Source: Heterostelium multicystogenum (taxonomy: Eukaryota > Evosea > Eumycetozoa > Acytosteliales > Acytosteliaceae). Taken from it: a stretch of 64,000 nt of DNA. A model generated the notes under the pieces. It was not told the origin of the DNA and searched no databases. It was given only the letters and a program-made list of their open reading frames with translations. Both the position numbers and the translations under genes were made by a program. This document shows, piece after piece, positions 39,569-50,825 of the stretch (the stretch's first letter is position 1; every line of letters begins with the position of its first letter). The stretch covers positions 1 through 64,000 of the forward strand of contig RCNN01000045.1 in the NCBI GenBank assembly GCA_003667245.1. Direction: 5' to 3'.

Positions 39569-42500
39569 ATGAAATCCTCAACAACCATCAAATTTATATG
39601 TTTTATTTTGATATCTGTACTTTTCAATCAGATTGATAGTCAACTTTATGAAACAGATTGTATGTACATTGAGCCATTAAAAGTAACAATCATCATCATC
39701 ATCTTATTTTAATTAACAAATATTTCATACTTTCATAGTGAGCTCTCTGCAATGGATAATTCGACAATACCAATTGGGATGGCCTCTGAATGAGACAATT
39801 TGCGGGAACATTAATTCAGGTTTGAAATGTATCATGGATGGAACTGGTGAGAGAATAGAAGAATTGTAATAACCTTAAATTTAAATACTAGTGAAAAATT
39901 TACCAATAACTAATACTTTCTGTCATTAAGAAAAACAAACATTGTTTCGATTGCAAAACCACAAGGATCCCCAGGCAATATTCAAAATTTAAGTTTTCCT
40001 TTTATTAAAGTACTATCTTTGGACATAAATTTCCAAGTTTATGATTCTTCTAAAAATGTATTTGAACTTCTTCATTTTGGAAATAATTCAAATCTAAATC
40101 AGTTGAAGTTTGTATAAAGTGTAGAGCTATGGTATTATAAGCTAATATTAATTCCTATTATTTCATAGAATTACTCAACCTCTCGATCCAATAGTATTAC
40201 CATCCAATTTTGGACAAAATACTAATTTAAATTATGTGTAAGCTAATCGCTTTAAAAATTTCGAAAATTTAACTAATTTGAGGGTTAAATAGAGAGTTCA
40301 AATATTGTAAATTTAGATCAAATATACCACAGACCTTATTTACACCATCAACTATATATTTTTCAATGTCTAATTCCTTATTTGATTTAGGAAACTATCA
40401 AGTTTACTTTGATCCAACTCAATTTTATCCTAATTTACTTCAATTGTAAGGAGTACTCAAATTATTTTAAAATTCTTTTAATTAATCTTTTTTATCATAG
40501 ATATTTGGTTTTCTCTGATGGGGCCCCAATGGGTCATACTATTTTTAACATAAATGATACTAACTATCCTAGTCTTCAAACTTTGTAAGTAGACAAATAT
40601 CATTTTAAAAAATTATTACCTAATAGATCAATAAATTTAGTGAAATCAAGGTATCTCAACCAGTTCAAGTTTTTATTAATTCTACTTTAATTAAGAAGAT
40701 GTAAGTTTAGATTTTTATTAGATTGGTAAATTGCTAATTATTATTACCATAGTGGAATTAATTCATATAGTTCTTATTTTTATACTTTGATAAAATCATC
40801 TTTGATAATATCTTATGCTCCAATGGTTTTCAGAAATGTAATCTAAAAATTAGTTAATTAAAATATTCAATTATTCTAACTTAGTATTTTACATTTAGGA
40901 TTTTAGAAAATATTATAATATCTCCACTGGATTTGACATTTCTTCCATCAATTAGAACATTGTAGGTGATAAAATAAGTAAATAATAACAATCAATATTA
41001 ATATTTTCTATAAATCATAATAGAGTGCTTACTAAAACAAATAACATTACAAATATTACCAATCTATCCTCCATTTCACTGTATGAAGCACCCTATAGTT
41101 TTCCTCCGGCAAATTGGTTTGACAAGAAAATGCTTGCGACAATGTAATAATTATTTTATCCTTTTATAATACTATAATAGGTTACTAATTTGAAATCTAA
41201 AGAAAAATGAGTGGAAACAATATTACAGGACCTATCCCAGATTATTCAAAACAAGGACTATATTTGAATTATCTCAGTATTTCTAATAACTACCTTTTAA
41301 CAAATGCATTCCCCGATTATTTTTGTTACTTGTCAACTATTTATGTAATTTCAACAAACATTACATCAGCCCCAGATTGCTTCTATTGCTCGTGGAATTC
41401 TTTCAAGCCAAATTTCCCCCCAGATGTATCACCACCTAACAATTTTAAATGCAGTAGGTTAAATTTAAATGAAAAAAATCAAAGACTTTGATCTAACATT
41501 TTAATAACAATATAAATAGTCCCTAAGTTGGATGTAGATAGGTTCATTTACAGTCCATTGAATCCAAATCCAATAAATATGACAATATTTGGAAAGAATT
41601 TGGGTTGGGGACCATATCCTAAAATTCAAGTTATCCTCGCAAATACTCAGTTATTGTAAGTTAATTCTTTTTTAAAAAATCATTCCTATATTAATCCTAC
41701 AATCATAGATTCGATAACAAAAATATGTCCCGAGGCTCTTATACATTCACAACTATGTATTATACAAATCTAACTTTTAGTTGGGACTACGATAGTAAGT
41801 GGTATTTTAAATTTAGTTTAATTACTTAATGATTACTAATTTTCTATGTTTAGTTACTCAACTTTTTAGTGCTTATGGGGTTATAGAGACTTTTCCATCA
41901 AATATCGATATTTATGGAGTTTTTTAATACTTCGATGAATTATTCTATTTCAGCCAATAGAGTAAATTGTGAAGTAATTTTATTGAATTCCAACTTATTG
42001 ACATGTTCACTTGTATCGGCATTACCTTCTGTAAAATTTCCTTATGTTACTGTAATGAATGATATTCAATCATTGAATACAACTTTAAAATTGAATAACA
42101 GTATGTAGAATTAAAACAATAATTGGAAATCTTATATATTAACTTATTGAATAGATATTCCTTTGGTGACATCCACATCAAAACTATACCAAACAGGTGG
42201 AGATCTGATACTTTATGGTTATTTTTTTAAAAATGTTACTGATATCTTAGTAACTGTAAAATGATATCAACCCTACCATTGTAAATTATAATGAAACAAT
42301 GATCCATTGTAAAATAAGTGGAGGATTATCTGTTGGTTTTGCAAGTCTCAAATTGATCATGAAATAATAATCAATTTACTTCCAATACGATATTAGTAAT
42401 TTGTATGTATACTACTTTAATTAATTATCGATACCAAAGATAACTAACTGTTAAATAGATCCTACTTTCACACGAAATTATTGTAAGAAATATAATATGT

Positions 42501-43456
42501 CAATGGACTGCAGTGGAAACGGAAAATGTTCAAACAATCAATGTATTTGTAACAATGGATTTGGTGGATACTATTGTGAATCAGAACTGACACCAACAGT
42601 TGTATTCCAACCAAACACAATATCTCCTAATATCAAAGTAATCTCAAACAACACTCAGTTCGAATTCAATCTGATTGCTATTGAAGAACTGAATGAATTG
42701 AGAGAATCGAAAAGGTCATACAAGTTTGAGAAATCAAATTGGATCTATTCTACTTCATCATCGAATGATGTTGACAATCATAAATACATCTTGGAAGATA
42801 GTAATATCGAACTTAATGCCGAGATCAATATTGATCTATTCAAGAATGACAAGAATATCACCTTTGGAGGTATGGAACTAAACTATCGATCAAATACATT
42901 GAAGATGTCGATCACAATCAGTGGATGGTTGTTCTCATCAAACCTGAACACTCTCAGAATTCTATTTGCAACAGAATCATCATTCGATGATAATTGTGAG
43001 TCAGATTTCAAAGATAACCAACAATATGATGCACTCAACAACTTGAAGTATTTGACAATCAGCAAAGATGGAGTTAAGTACTTTGGAAGATTCTTGGACT
43101 ATGTTTTATCAGACAACAGACCTGCATATTCGATGAATGAGATCATCAGCAACTCCACAACAGGACAATCACAATCTGTCGTAATTGGAATCAACATGCC
43201 ACAAAGCAGATCAACAATCATTGACCCTGACTTCTCTGTACTGGTCCAAAGTGATATTGAGCCAAAGGATTGTAAATCACCTAAATCATCCAATTCAATT
43301 AATTTAGTTGCCATTATTGTACCAATTGCCATTGTCGCTGCTTTCTTATTGGGAGCAACGATCTATATAATACAACGTAAACGATATCAAAAACAAATGA
43401 AAAACATGAATCACAAACTCAACAAACTTAAAAATAATAATAAATCTATTAAATAA
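39569..43456 (+). CDS. LRR-TIG-EGF-ComC surface receptor, paralogue 3 (several apparent frameshifts)
   Basis: Third tandem copy, starting MKSSTTIKFICFILISVLF (signal peptide). The WPLNETIC cap, short LRR exons, MSGNNITGPIPDYSKQG block and Cys closure (FPDYFCY...APDCFYCSWN) are as in its neighbours. TIG modules follow at 41520-42410, then an uninterrupted EGF-ComC-transmembrane exon (about 42460-43456). By comparison with paralogue 2, single extra bases occur in the runs 41920-41925, 42258-42261 and 42362-42364, all within the TIG region. Either this copy is starting to decay or these are sequence errors. The transmembrane segment is near 43300-43370 and the tail is Lys/Asn-rich. Function is inferred as for the other two. 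Confidence 0.8.
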
Positions 43457-43827
43457 AGATCGTTTTGCCAATGCTACAAATAGACCATTTTAGGCGCATT
43501 CTTTGTATTCTATTTAAATGTGATGTAATTAATCTATCATAATATTACTATCTTTGATATTACAGTTGACACTCTAGCTGTTATTGCTCACCTAAGCAAG
43601 AAACAATTGGTTTGACTTTTTTAAAAACTAGTTTGATTTACTTTTTTTTTAGAATTGCATGTGTGATGATCATTTAATTTTTAAATAATAATATATTTAT
43701 TTATTTCTTATTGTTTATGTTGTTGTTGGGAATAAATAATAATATCAATTAAACAAGATTAACATTGCGATATAATAATAATAATAATTAATCAATATAG
43801 ACATATAAATCGATAAAGATAGATAAG
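43457..43827. other. Intergenic region
   Basis: AT-rich spacer with an (ATA)n tract near 43771-43788 before SRP14. Nothing else was recognised. Confidence 0.5.
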
Positions 43828-44409
43828 ATGTTGTTTTGAGGAAAATGACTCATTTTTAAATGCATTGACCAAGATGTATCAAAATAAGAGAGCTAAAGGA
43901 AGTGTTTGGGTAACTGTAAAGAGATGTATGTAAAAGTGTTAGTCAAGATTGTAGACTTATGATGCTTGTTATTAATTCTCTTTGACTAATTAAATGAATC
44001 ATCATCATATCATCAATCAAATCAAATCAATCAAGATATACCAGCTGATAAAAAAAGGAGAGACTAAAATACCAGAGGATGAAAAAGAGCCAAGATGTTT
44101 GATTAGAGCTACAGATGGTTATAAGAAAAAGATTTCAACAATTGTATGTTTCCTACTATATCTCATAGGATACTCAAATTCGATTCATCTCATCTTTAGA
44201 TGTTGCAGCTGTTGTTATTGTTGATGATATTAACATGCACTCATAATATTTAAATACGACTCTAGGTTTTTGCTAAAGATATGGTTTCATTTCAACAGAG
44301 TATTAAGAACATTTTGCTGATTAGCGCAGATAATTTAAAGAAAGAACCAAAAGAAAAGAAAGAAAAGAAACAACCAGCTGCTGTCAAGAGAGCAAACAAT
44401 AAAGTGTAG
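43828..44409 (+). CDS. srp14: Signal recognition particle 14-kDa subunit (SRP14)
   Basis: SRP14 forms the Alu-domain heterodimer with SRP9 and slows translation elongation during ER targeting. Exons are about 43828-43925, 44036-44143 and 44266-44409. Conserved pieces: FLNALTKMYQNKRAKGSVWVT, then PRCLIRATDGYKKKISTI, then the helical FAKDMVSFQQSIKNILL and a Lys-rich tail ending AVKRANNKV. One extra T in 43834-43837 and one extra A in 44050-44056 break the frame. Removing them makes all phases agree and gives 116 codons, the family size. This is the clearest case that the frame breaks here are sequence errors. Confidence 0.88.
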
Positions 44410-44637
44410 AAAAACAATGACTATAGTTAATATTAATATATATTTAAGAGACTCAGATCCACAAACATCATACAGATGGTATTTGTACAAAGCTAATCTT
44501 TATTCAAATGAAAACTTGATTGTTGGCTATTCAATTTGATTATAATGGTTGTTTATTTCTAATTGATTCTTTGGTTTTATGGTGAGATGATGATGTATAG
44601 ATGCAGGTTGATAAGTAGGTTTGATATGGCTGTTTGT

Positions 44638-45620
44638 TTATACAATTCTTTCAAGTTCTTTAGCATAGTGAATAGTTTGGTGAATGAGTTGGGTGGATGG
44701 AATTTCGACTTGTTGAGGTCCAGAATCAAAGAGAATCTTCTCACCATCAACCTTCCAACCTCTCTTTTTAATATATTCGTTCAATTGCTCTACACTTGAA
44801 ACTTGCAATACCTTTTGTGCCTCTTTAAGTGTAAGATATCTAAATGATTTCTCAATGCAATTAGCAATATCCTCTCTAAAAATGAAGAGCATTAATATCA
44901 TAGTCTACCATATTCTCAAAGTGGTATTACTCACCTCATAGAACTTGATAGCAATTCAACAAATACAAGGTAGTGTTCAGATGGTACTTGGGATCTTGAT
45001 GATAATACTTTTTGATAACTACCCTCAGCAATTGACTTTTCAACTAACAATGGGAATCTATATATTAATAATGAATGAGCAATCTGTTAATATGTGCTAA
45101 GTACTATGCAACTATAAAGATGAAATCATACTTGATGAATGGAATTATTTAGCATATCGAATGGAATCAACTCTAGCTCAGAGTGGAATTTTGGTGTGTT
45201 GTTGGTTGCTAAACATTTCATCAAGTGCAAACCAATGATGTTATATTGTAATGCAGATGGTTGAATATATTTCTTATAGTCTTGATAGTAGGTGGTGAGT
45301 TGAGCATAGAATCTCTCGAATCCATTGATATCTCTAATCTTTACACTATATAATGCAGCTGTTTCTAATATATCTCCTACAAAGCAGATGTGTCAGTATG
45401 ATATTAACAAAGCTATCCTTAGGAGCTGTAGCAACTTACTAGCAAGCAAACATTCTTTCAATACTTTCTCGCTGTGGTCGGCTGGAGAAGGTGAGGCGAG
45501 ATGAATTAAAGCAATCTTGAGTTGATTCAACAACTCCTTGGTCTTGACAAGGTCTGGAGTTGATTGCTCGGCCAACTGCTTGAAATGTGTAAAGTTCTTT
45601 TGAACTTGTGAAATATCCAT
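44638..45620 (-). CDS. psmD8: 26S proteasome non-ATPase regulatory subunit 8 (RPN12)
   Basis: Lid subunit of the 19S regulatory particle, with helical repeats and a PCI/winged-helix end. It starts [19 protein letters not shown] at 45620. Exon 1 ends at 45440, and the next begins [20 protein letters not shown]. The conserved series continues [37 protein letters not shown] and [22 protein letters not shown] at the C terminus, matching RPN12. Four exons are inferred, with introns near 45376-45434, 45060-45140 and 44885-44935. No frame errors were noticed. It is divergent from, or tail-to-tail with, neighbours without overlap. Confidence 0.88.
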
Positions 45621-46393
45621 ATTTTATTATTTATCTCTCTTTCTCTTCTTTTTAATTTGAATACTACAACAATATATAATATAAATCTTCGACAATATCT
45701 GTATATATATATATAACTATATAAAAGGTGAACTAATTGGCTTTTTAATAATAATTTAAAAAATAATCAATCAAAAGTATAAAAAAGAAAGTATAAAATT
45801 TTTTTTTGAAGATCACAAGTTCATGTAATTAAAGAAATTAAAAATTAAATTAAATTCTAAAAATTGATGTGTTTGTTGTTAAAATTAAATTTATAACAAC
45901 ACGTGATCATAAATGTTGATGATCAAATAGATAGAAAGATAGAAAGATAGAAAGATAGATAGATAGATAGATGCGAGGAAATAAGGGGTGGTTTTACCCT
46001 TGTGTAGAATCAAAATATTATTACCTTTTTAAAACAAAAATCCATTTACCAATTAAAATTCGTTGACAAGAAGGAATGACCATCAAAAAAACACTTTTAA
46101 AATAACAAATACAAATCATTTCATTGACATTGACCATATAACATGCTAGTAAACTGAATTTTTTGATTTTATTGTTGGGGTGGAAAGGACAAATAATAAT
46201 GAAGCAAAACCTATTTTAAATCAAAAGTTTGATCATACTTTTAAGTTAAATAATATTAATTATATTTAGTACCTTTAAGCAGTACCTGAAGATACCTCAA
46301 CTATTATTTTATTATTTATGCAATGTTGTCCTTTTTTCACTAAATGAAATATTAGATTTATTATTAATATTATTTTTTAAAAAAACATTTCAG
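45621..46393. other. Intergenic region with a GATA/GAAA microsatellite
   Basis: Very AT-rich. A tract of AGATAGAA and AGAT units lies at about 45930-45972. A short GC-richer patch (GGGGTGGTTTTACCC) is at about 45985-46000. No ORF was recognised. It contains the RPN12 promoter on its left. Confidence 0.6.
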
Positions 46394-46412
46394 AACCATA
46401 AAATTTGATCAG
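46394..46412 (+). promoter_or_regulatory. DUSE-like element matching the U2 promoter
   Basis: AACCATAAAATTTGATCAG differs in one base of 19 from the element 40 bases upstream of the U2 snRNA gene. The spacing to the first predicted stem of the downstream hairpin locus fits a small-RNA promoter. In AT-rich DNA the T/A part is weak evidence, but the CC and TCAG positions match too. Confidence 0.5.
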
Positions 46413-46451
46413 GGTCAAGAATATCAAAAAAAAACGAATCGAGTTTCAGAA

Positions 46452-46606
46452 AAATTATTGTTAATTCATACCGTATTTTCCATAGAGTCTCTTTCTCGTT
46501 GTGTAAAAGATGGCAAGAAGGCGCTATAAATACGGTATAATCATAGGAATTATCTGTCCGATTGACTTTACGAATGATTTTAAGGCTAGTAGTTTTCCTA
46601 ACACAC
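46452..46606 (+). ncRNA. Candidate small RNA with two hairpins (H/ACA-like)
   Basis: No protein is recognisable here. An 11-bp perfect inverted repeat (ATACCGTATTT at 46468-46478, AAATACGGTAT at 46528-46538) would close a 71-nt hairpin. Just after it, TAGGAA (46544-46549) and TTCCTA (46595-46600) would close a second hairpin of 57 nt, followed at once by ACACAC. Hairpin, short hinge, hairpin, ACA is the H/ACA snoRNA plan, although no perfect ANANNA hinge box is present. The U2-like element lies 40 bases upstream of the proposed start. The start is inferred by analogy with U2. It could instead be another DUSE-driven small RNA, or nothing. Confidence 0.35.
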
Positions 46607-46821
46607 AAATCCCAATAATTTAAAACAAAGATAAAAAAAAAAATTACATATAGTTTAGTTATTTTTATTATTAACTATACAGATAGGTTTCTAGGTTTAT
46701 CTATCTATGTAAAAATCATCTGATGAAACAACTGAAGATATGATCTTGTCGAATGAATAGTATCTATGAACTAAGTTTCAATCTAGACTGCACAGTGTCG
46801 AATAGCAGCTTGAAGGAAATA

Positions 46822-47749
46822 CTATTTCTTTGTACTGCCCTTTTGTACCAATTTCTGTTTTAGTAGTGCTTGCTTTTTCATGAGTTCGATTTGTTTGAGT
46901 CTGTCTTGTTGTTGTTGAAGTACTTTTTCTTTTGTGTCTTGATGTTTAGTACGATTCAATTTCGTGGTTTCTTGGTCTTTGAGCATTGTCTTAATCTTCT
47001 GTTCTTTGGCCTCTGCCTCTTTTCTATCAATTTCTTCTAAATCTTCAGTAGACTGACTTTCCCAGAGTCTTCTCATTCTTTCTCTTTCTATATCGGGATG
47101 AAACATATCATCAGGTAGTTTTTCATATTGTCTTTGCTGTTGTTGTTGTTGCCGTTGCTCCTCTTGTTGCCGCAGTTCATTCTCTTTATCAATGATCTTT
47201 TGATGGAAATCAATGATGTTATCCTCATTATCTATATTTAAAAAGTCGATTGGTTTCTCGTGTTTACCTCCAACTTTTGACATAAAAATAAGTAACCTCA
47301 TCACCAATATATTGCTTTCAACGTTTAACATACCTAGTTGTTCATAGATATTTGCCTTCTCTCGTAATATCTTTTGTGCATTTTCATAGGAATTCCTATC
47401 TTGCTCATCTTTGATAGCGTCTAAGTCTCTTTGATTCCTCTGGCCAACTCCACTGTTGGTAGATTTTTCATTAACATCACCACCACTCTCTCTATCTCTA
47501 TGACTACTACTATTCTTTTGTTGTAGAATTGATTTCAATGATTTGTTTGGTCTCTCTACATGTGATTCTTCTTTGCTCGACGCTCTTCTCTCTTCATTTA
47601 AAACACTTGATTTTAATGCTACGATCTAATTTATTAAATGCTTAATAATTAGCACAAAGGACACACAAAAGAACCAATAATTACAGTAAAGTAAAACTAC
47701 ATACACTTGCATTTGAAACACCTTCAATTTCTTTCTTTCTTTTCCACAT
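46822..47749 (-). CDS. CCDC174-like coiled-coil protein
   Basis: Starts MWKRKKEIEGVSNAS at 47749. One intron lies near 47630-47705 and another near 47282-47335. Like CCDC174, it has an N-terminal block that ends NAQKILREKANIYEQL, then NIIDFHQKIIDKENELR, which parallels the VDFTQKIIDK motif of that family. The rest is Glu/Gln/Lys-rich coiled coil (ERMRRLWESQS, EEIDRKEAEAKEQKIKTML, LKQIELMKKQALLKQK) with a poly-Gln run. CCDC174 is nuclear and linked to the exon-junction complex in animals; here the role is inferred. The protein is about 270 residues, shorter than the human one. Confidence 0.65.
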
Positions 47750-47865
47750 TATAATGTTGAAAGCGTGCGTTCAGTTGTCCAAAGAAGTGTTTCAAAAACA
47801 CACATTGTCTAATAATTTGGCTGTTTCTGTTTTATTATTATTATTATTATTGTTTCATTAATTTT

Positions 47866-49558
47866 TTAATTAATAATTGGAAATAATAAAGTAGCTAGCT
47901 CGAGCTTGGAGATCTCTTGTTGTTGACTCAGTCGTAGTTGTCCAGTTTCGAGAGTAACGAGTGGTAGGTTTTGTGTGAGAAGTGGTGCGGCATCTTCAAT
48001 GTCTTCGATGTAGTTTGATTTCTTATCGTTCATATTTGGTCCAATGGTGAGGAATATGGCTTCGATATTGAATTCTTTGGCTGCTTTAGATTGCTGATCT
48101 TTGATTGGTACAGCATAGATGTTGCCTGCTGCACCAGGGTTGGGATATCTCTGCTTGACCTCAGCGTCGAATGTGGCATCACCAATAATGTCATAGAGTA
48201 TTTTGTTTTGAGGTGTTCTTTTCAGACGCCATGTTGTCTCGCTGGCTACAAATCTACAGTTTACATTGAATTGGTCGATCGAGTTGGCGGTATCGCACTG
48301 CACAATCGAGAATCTTTCATCATTGATACCCTTTGTCAGCTTTGTCGCAATAGCATCGCTGTAAATCGATTTATCTATATACATTATCAATTTAATATCA
48401 TCCTCTCCTTTGTGATAATCTAAATATCCTTTGATTTCCTTTTTGATTATATTTACTTGGTTAATAAGAGTATCTAGTATGCATATTTTTATATATGGTC
48501 TATAATATATACATACTTTAATAGCAATATCGGATGCTAAATCTACTTTAAAATTATAGATGTAGGTCGAAATGAAAGGGAAGTACAAAGTCCTTTGTTT
48601 ATCAGTAGCAACTTGTTTCTTTTTTTTGTAGTTTGGTTTTCCATTTGTTGTTTGATTGGTAGCATTAGATGTCGAACTTGTTGCTGAAGATGAAGTTGAT
48701 GATGTCGGTGTTATAGGTTTGCTTGTTGTAGTTGTGGTGGCTGTGGTATTGGTAATATTAGATTTCGTTGTAGTTGTTGAACCATTCTTATCATTTATAT
48801 CATCGACTGCATCTGCTGCTGTTTTGGTAGAAGGTTTCTTTTTATCATCTTTCCATGGATGTGCAAATTCACTAAAGTGTTCAGAATTCTATGTAGAGAA
48901 CAACGGCAATTGACTAACTAGTTAGCATATACAATTAGGAATCAAATAGAAGGAAACCTACCTTTCTGTAGCATTTTGTTCCATAGGGACATTCTGGTAA
49001 ATCACTCTTTTGCTTCTTTTTACTATCATTGTCTTTATCATCGCTCGTGGTGGTGGTGGTATTGGTGCTTTCCGTTTCCTTTCTTTTGTTCTTTTGCTGT
49101 TTACTGTAGTCAACAAAGTTGGGATTTACTTCAATCGATACGCTAAAGGTCAACATTTCATAGAGCAAAGAGAAAGAGTCACCATCTTCCAGCAAATAGT
49201 CCTCATCTTTCGTCATCTGTACGAAGTAATCTTTATCATATTTTTTTAGATAGGAAGGGTTGATTCCATTCTAAAGTTTGGCAATGTGAAGCGCTGTTAG
49301 CAACTTGGTAGGCTGGTGTAGGGACGTCCTATTAATAGGAAGGAGGACTATACATACAGAAGTCAAAAAGTAGTTTGAGTGGTCATCTAACTTGATGAAC
49401 ATTTGCTTTCTGGAGCATTTCTTTTCGGTGATGCCAAGTGAGCCTCTGCCTAGATCGTGTGTTCCAGTTGTTTTGTAGGTATGTTCCAGTAGATTCTCAG
49501 CTTTGTTCACAGGCTTCAAGTGAATAAGGTGTCTAGTCGGTACACTTAGGGTTGCCAT
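47866..49558 (-). CDS. FHA and PBZ zinc-finger protein with macro-like C-terminal domain
   Basis: Three exons (49358-49558, 48962-49270, 47866-48888) give exactly 511 codons. The N terminus is an FHA domain of the PNKP/aprataxin/APLF kind: LGRGSLGITEKKCSRKQMFIK followed by GINPSYLKK. That type binds CK2-phosphorylated XRCC1/XRCC4 scaffolds at DNA breaks. A linker leads to an APLF-type PBZ finger, CPYGTKCYRKNSEHFSEFAHP (C-x5-C-x6-H-x5-H), split by intron 2, which binds poly(ADP-ribose). After a Thr/Ser-rich linker comes a folded domain of about 220 residues (FVASETTWRLKRT, YPNPGAAGNIYAVPI, EAIFLTIGPNMND). I tentatively call it macro-like, i.e. a second ADP-ribose reader, but recognition is weak. 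A DNA-strand-break repair role is inferred. Confidence 0.8.
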
Positions 49559-50094
49559 TCTAGTTTATAATAATAATAATAATTTAGAAATACAATATAA
49601 ATTTATACATAGAATAGTTATAACTATACTAATAAACTTATATTAATCAGGAAGCACTTCCCTCATGATCACCTCAAATTAGATATTTTAGTTTTACTGT
49701 AAATTCATATTTTGCCAAAATGAAAATAATCAACCCTCTTTGTATTTTTGATGAATGATTATTTTTGGATCAACCTGATACTAGTTAAACTTCTTTAAAT
49801 GTATAACATGCTGGTTTCAATAAAATGATTCCGGAGAACAATATCTAATTTGGTATTTATCATTTACATTTTGGGTTAACCAAAAATCATCTTGAGGTTG
49901 TTAACATTTTAAACTTTCTTTTGAATATATTCACTTTAAATTATAGGAAAATTAAATTTGTAATGAAGTTATTATTCATTACTAGTATTCTATTACATGA
50001 GATGTAAAAACTCGATAAATAGTCGAAAGTAAATTAAATAACACTTTTTGTTTTGGTGTCGCATATTGATTCAAAAAACAACTTTTCATCAATT
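49559..50094. other. Intergenic region
   Basis: AT-rich. Contains the FHA-PBZ promoter at left and the 5' flank of tRNA-Asp at right. No gene was recognised. Confidence 0.5.
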
Positions 50095-50167
50095 TCCCCT
50101 TTGGTCTAGTGGTGAGGATTTTTCGCCTGTCACGCGAAAGGCCCGGGTTCAATTCCCGGAAGGGGAG
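50095..50167 (+). tRNA. tRNA-Asp(GTC)
   Basis: Complete 73-nt cloverleaf. The acceptor TCCCCTT pairs with AAGGGGA and the discriminator is G. The A box is TGGTCTAGTGG. The anticodon stem TTCGC/GCGAA has loop CTGTCAC (anticodon GTC), and the T arm is CCGGG TTCAATT CCCGG. No intron. The inverted-repeat element begins 47 bases after its 3' end. Confidence 0.97.
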
Positions 50168-50214
50168 AAAATGTTAATTTTAAATCAGCTCGCCTGCGGG
50201 AAATCGAATTTTAG

Positions 50215-50383
50215 AACTGCGACGTGGTTAACCAGCCTCATGAGATTAACGACGCTTTCTTTACGTACCGTACTACAAGCTCATCGTGAACCGAAGAGTC
50301 ACAATCCGCCTCGGTGTACAAGTTCTTGTAGTATATAAGAAAGCGTCGTTAATCTCATGAGGCTGGTTAACCACGTCGCAGTT
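50215..50383. repeat. 169-nt long hairpin: 47-bp perfect inverted repeat
   Basis: Arms 50215-50261 and 50337-50383 are perfect reverse complements over 47 bases. The stem resumes inside with TACTACAAG (50271-50279) against CTTGTAGTA (50325-50333), and ACCGA (50290-50294) against TCGGT (50311-50315), leaving a 16-nt loop. Outside the arms, imperfect pairing continues (GGGAAATC..GAATT on the left, GAATTCCTGATTTCGCC on the right). Base composition is near 50% GC, in strong contrast to the flanks. It carries no ORF and no flanking direct repeat right next to the arms. It could be a MITE-like element, a hairpin-RNA gene or a palindromic insertion; its position 47 bp after a tRNA gene is typical of dictyostelid mobile-element targets. 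Confidence 0.9.
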
Positions 50384-50825
50384 GCAGAATTCCTGATTTC
50401 GCCTATAGGAGGCTCAGACATTCTTCTTTTAAGGGCATTTAGTAAACTTTGATAAACTTATTATTTATGCCACTACGAGTATCCGAGAGGTTTAATCCTA
50501 TTCTCTTTATCAGCAAAGTATAATATAGCTTTGTGCCACCCGTTCAAGGCTTCTGACGATAGTACATACAAATTATAAAATGATATAAAATAATAATATC
50601 TAATCATAATATATTAGAACACATGTTGACATTGATGGTTACACTGCAAAGTTTAGAAACAATCACTATAGTTGCTCTGGAGTGTGAACAATAACTTTGA
50701 TAAACAAAAGATTGTTGATGATCTACATTAATGTAAAAGTTGGACTAAGGGTACATTTTTTTGATTTATTTTTTTACTTTTTTTTCTCATGTTTACAAAA
50801 TAATGGTGTAGCTTTGTAATGGATA
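50384..50825. other. Intergenic region right of the hairpin
   Basis: The first 170 bases are GC-richer than usual (for example GCCTATAGGAGGC and CCACTACGAGTATCCGAGAGG) and may belong to the inserted element. The rest is AT-rich. AACTTTGATAAAC occurs twice (near 50447 and 50693). No gene was recognised. Confidence 0.5.

Noticed and set aside
45930..45972. Possible CRISPR-like or telomere-like array.
   Set aside because: It is a plain GATA/GAAA microsatellite without spacers.
46390..46608. Minus-strand 72-codon ORF.
   Set aside because: No ATG, no conserved pattern, and it overlaps the two inverted-repeat stems.
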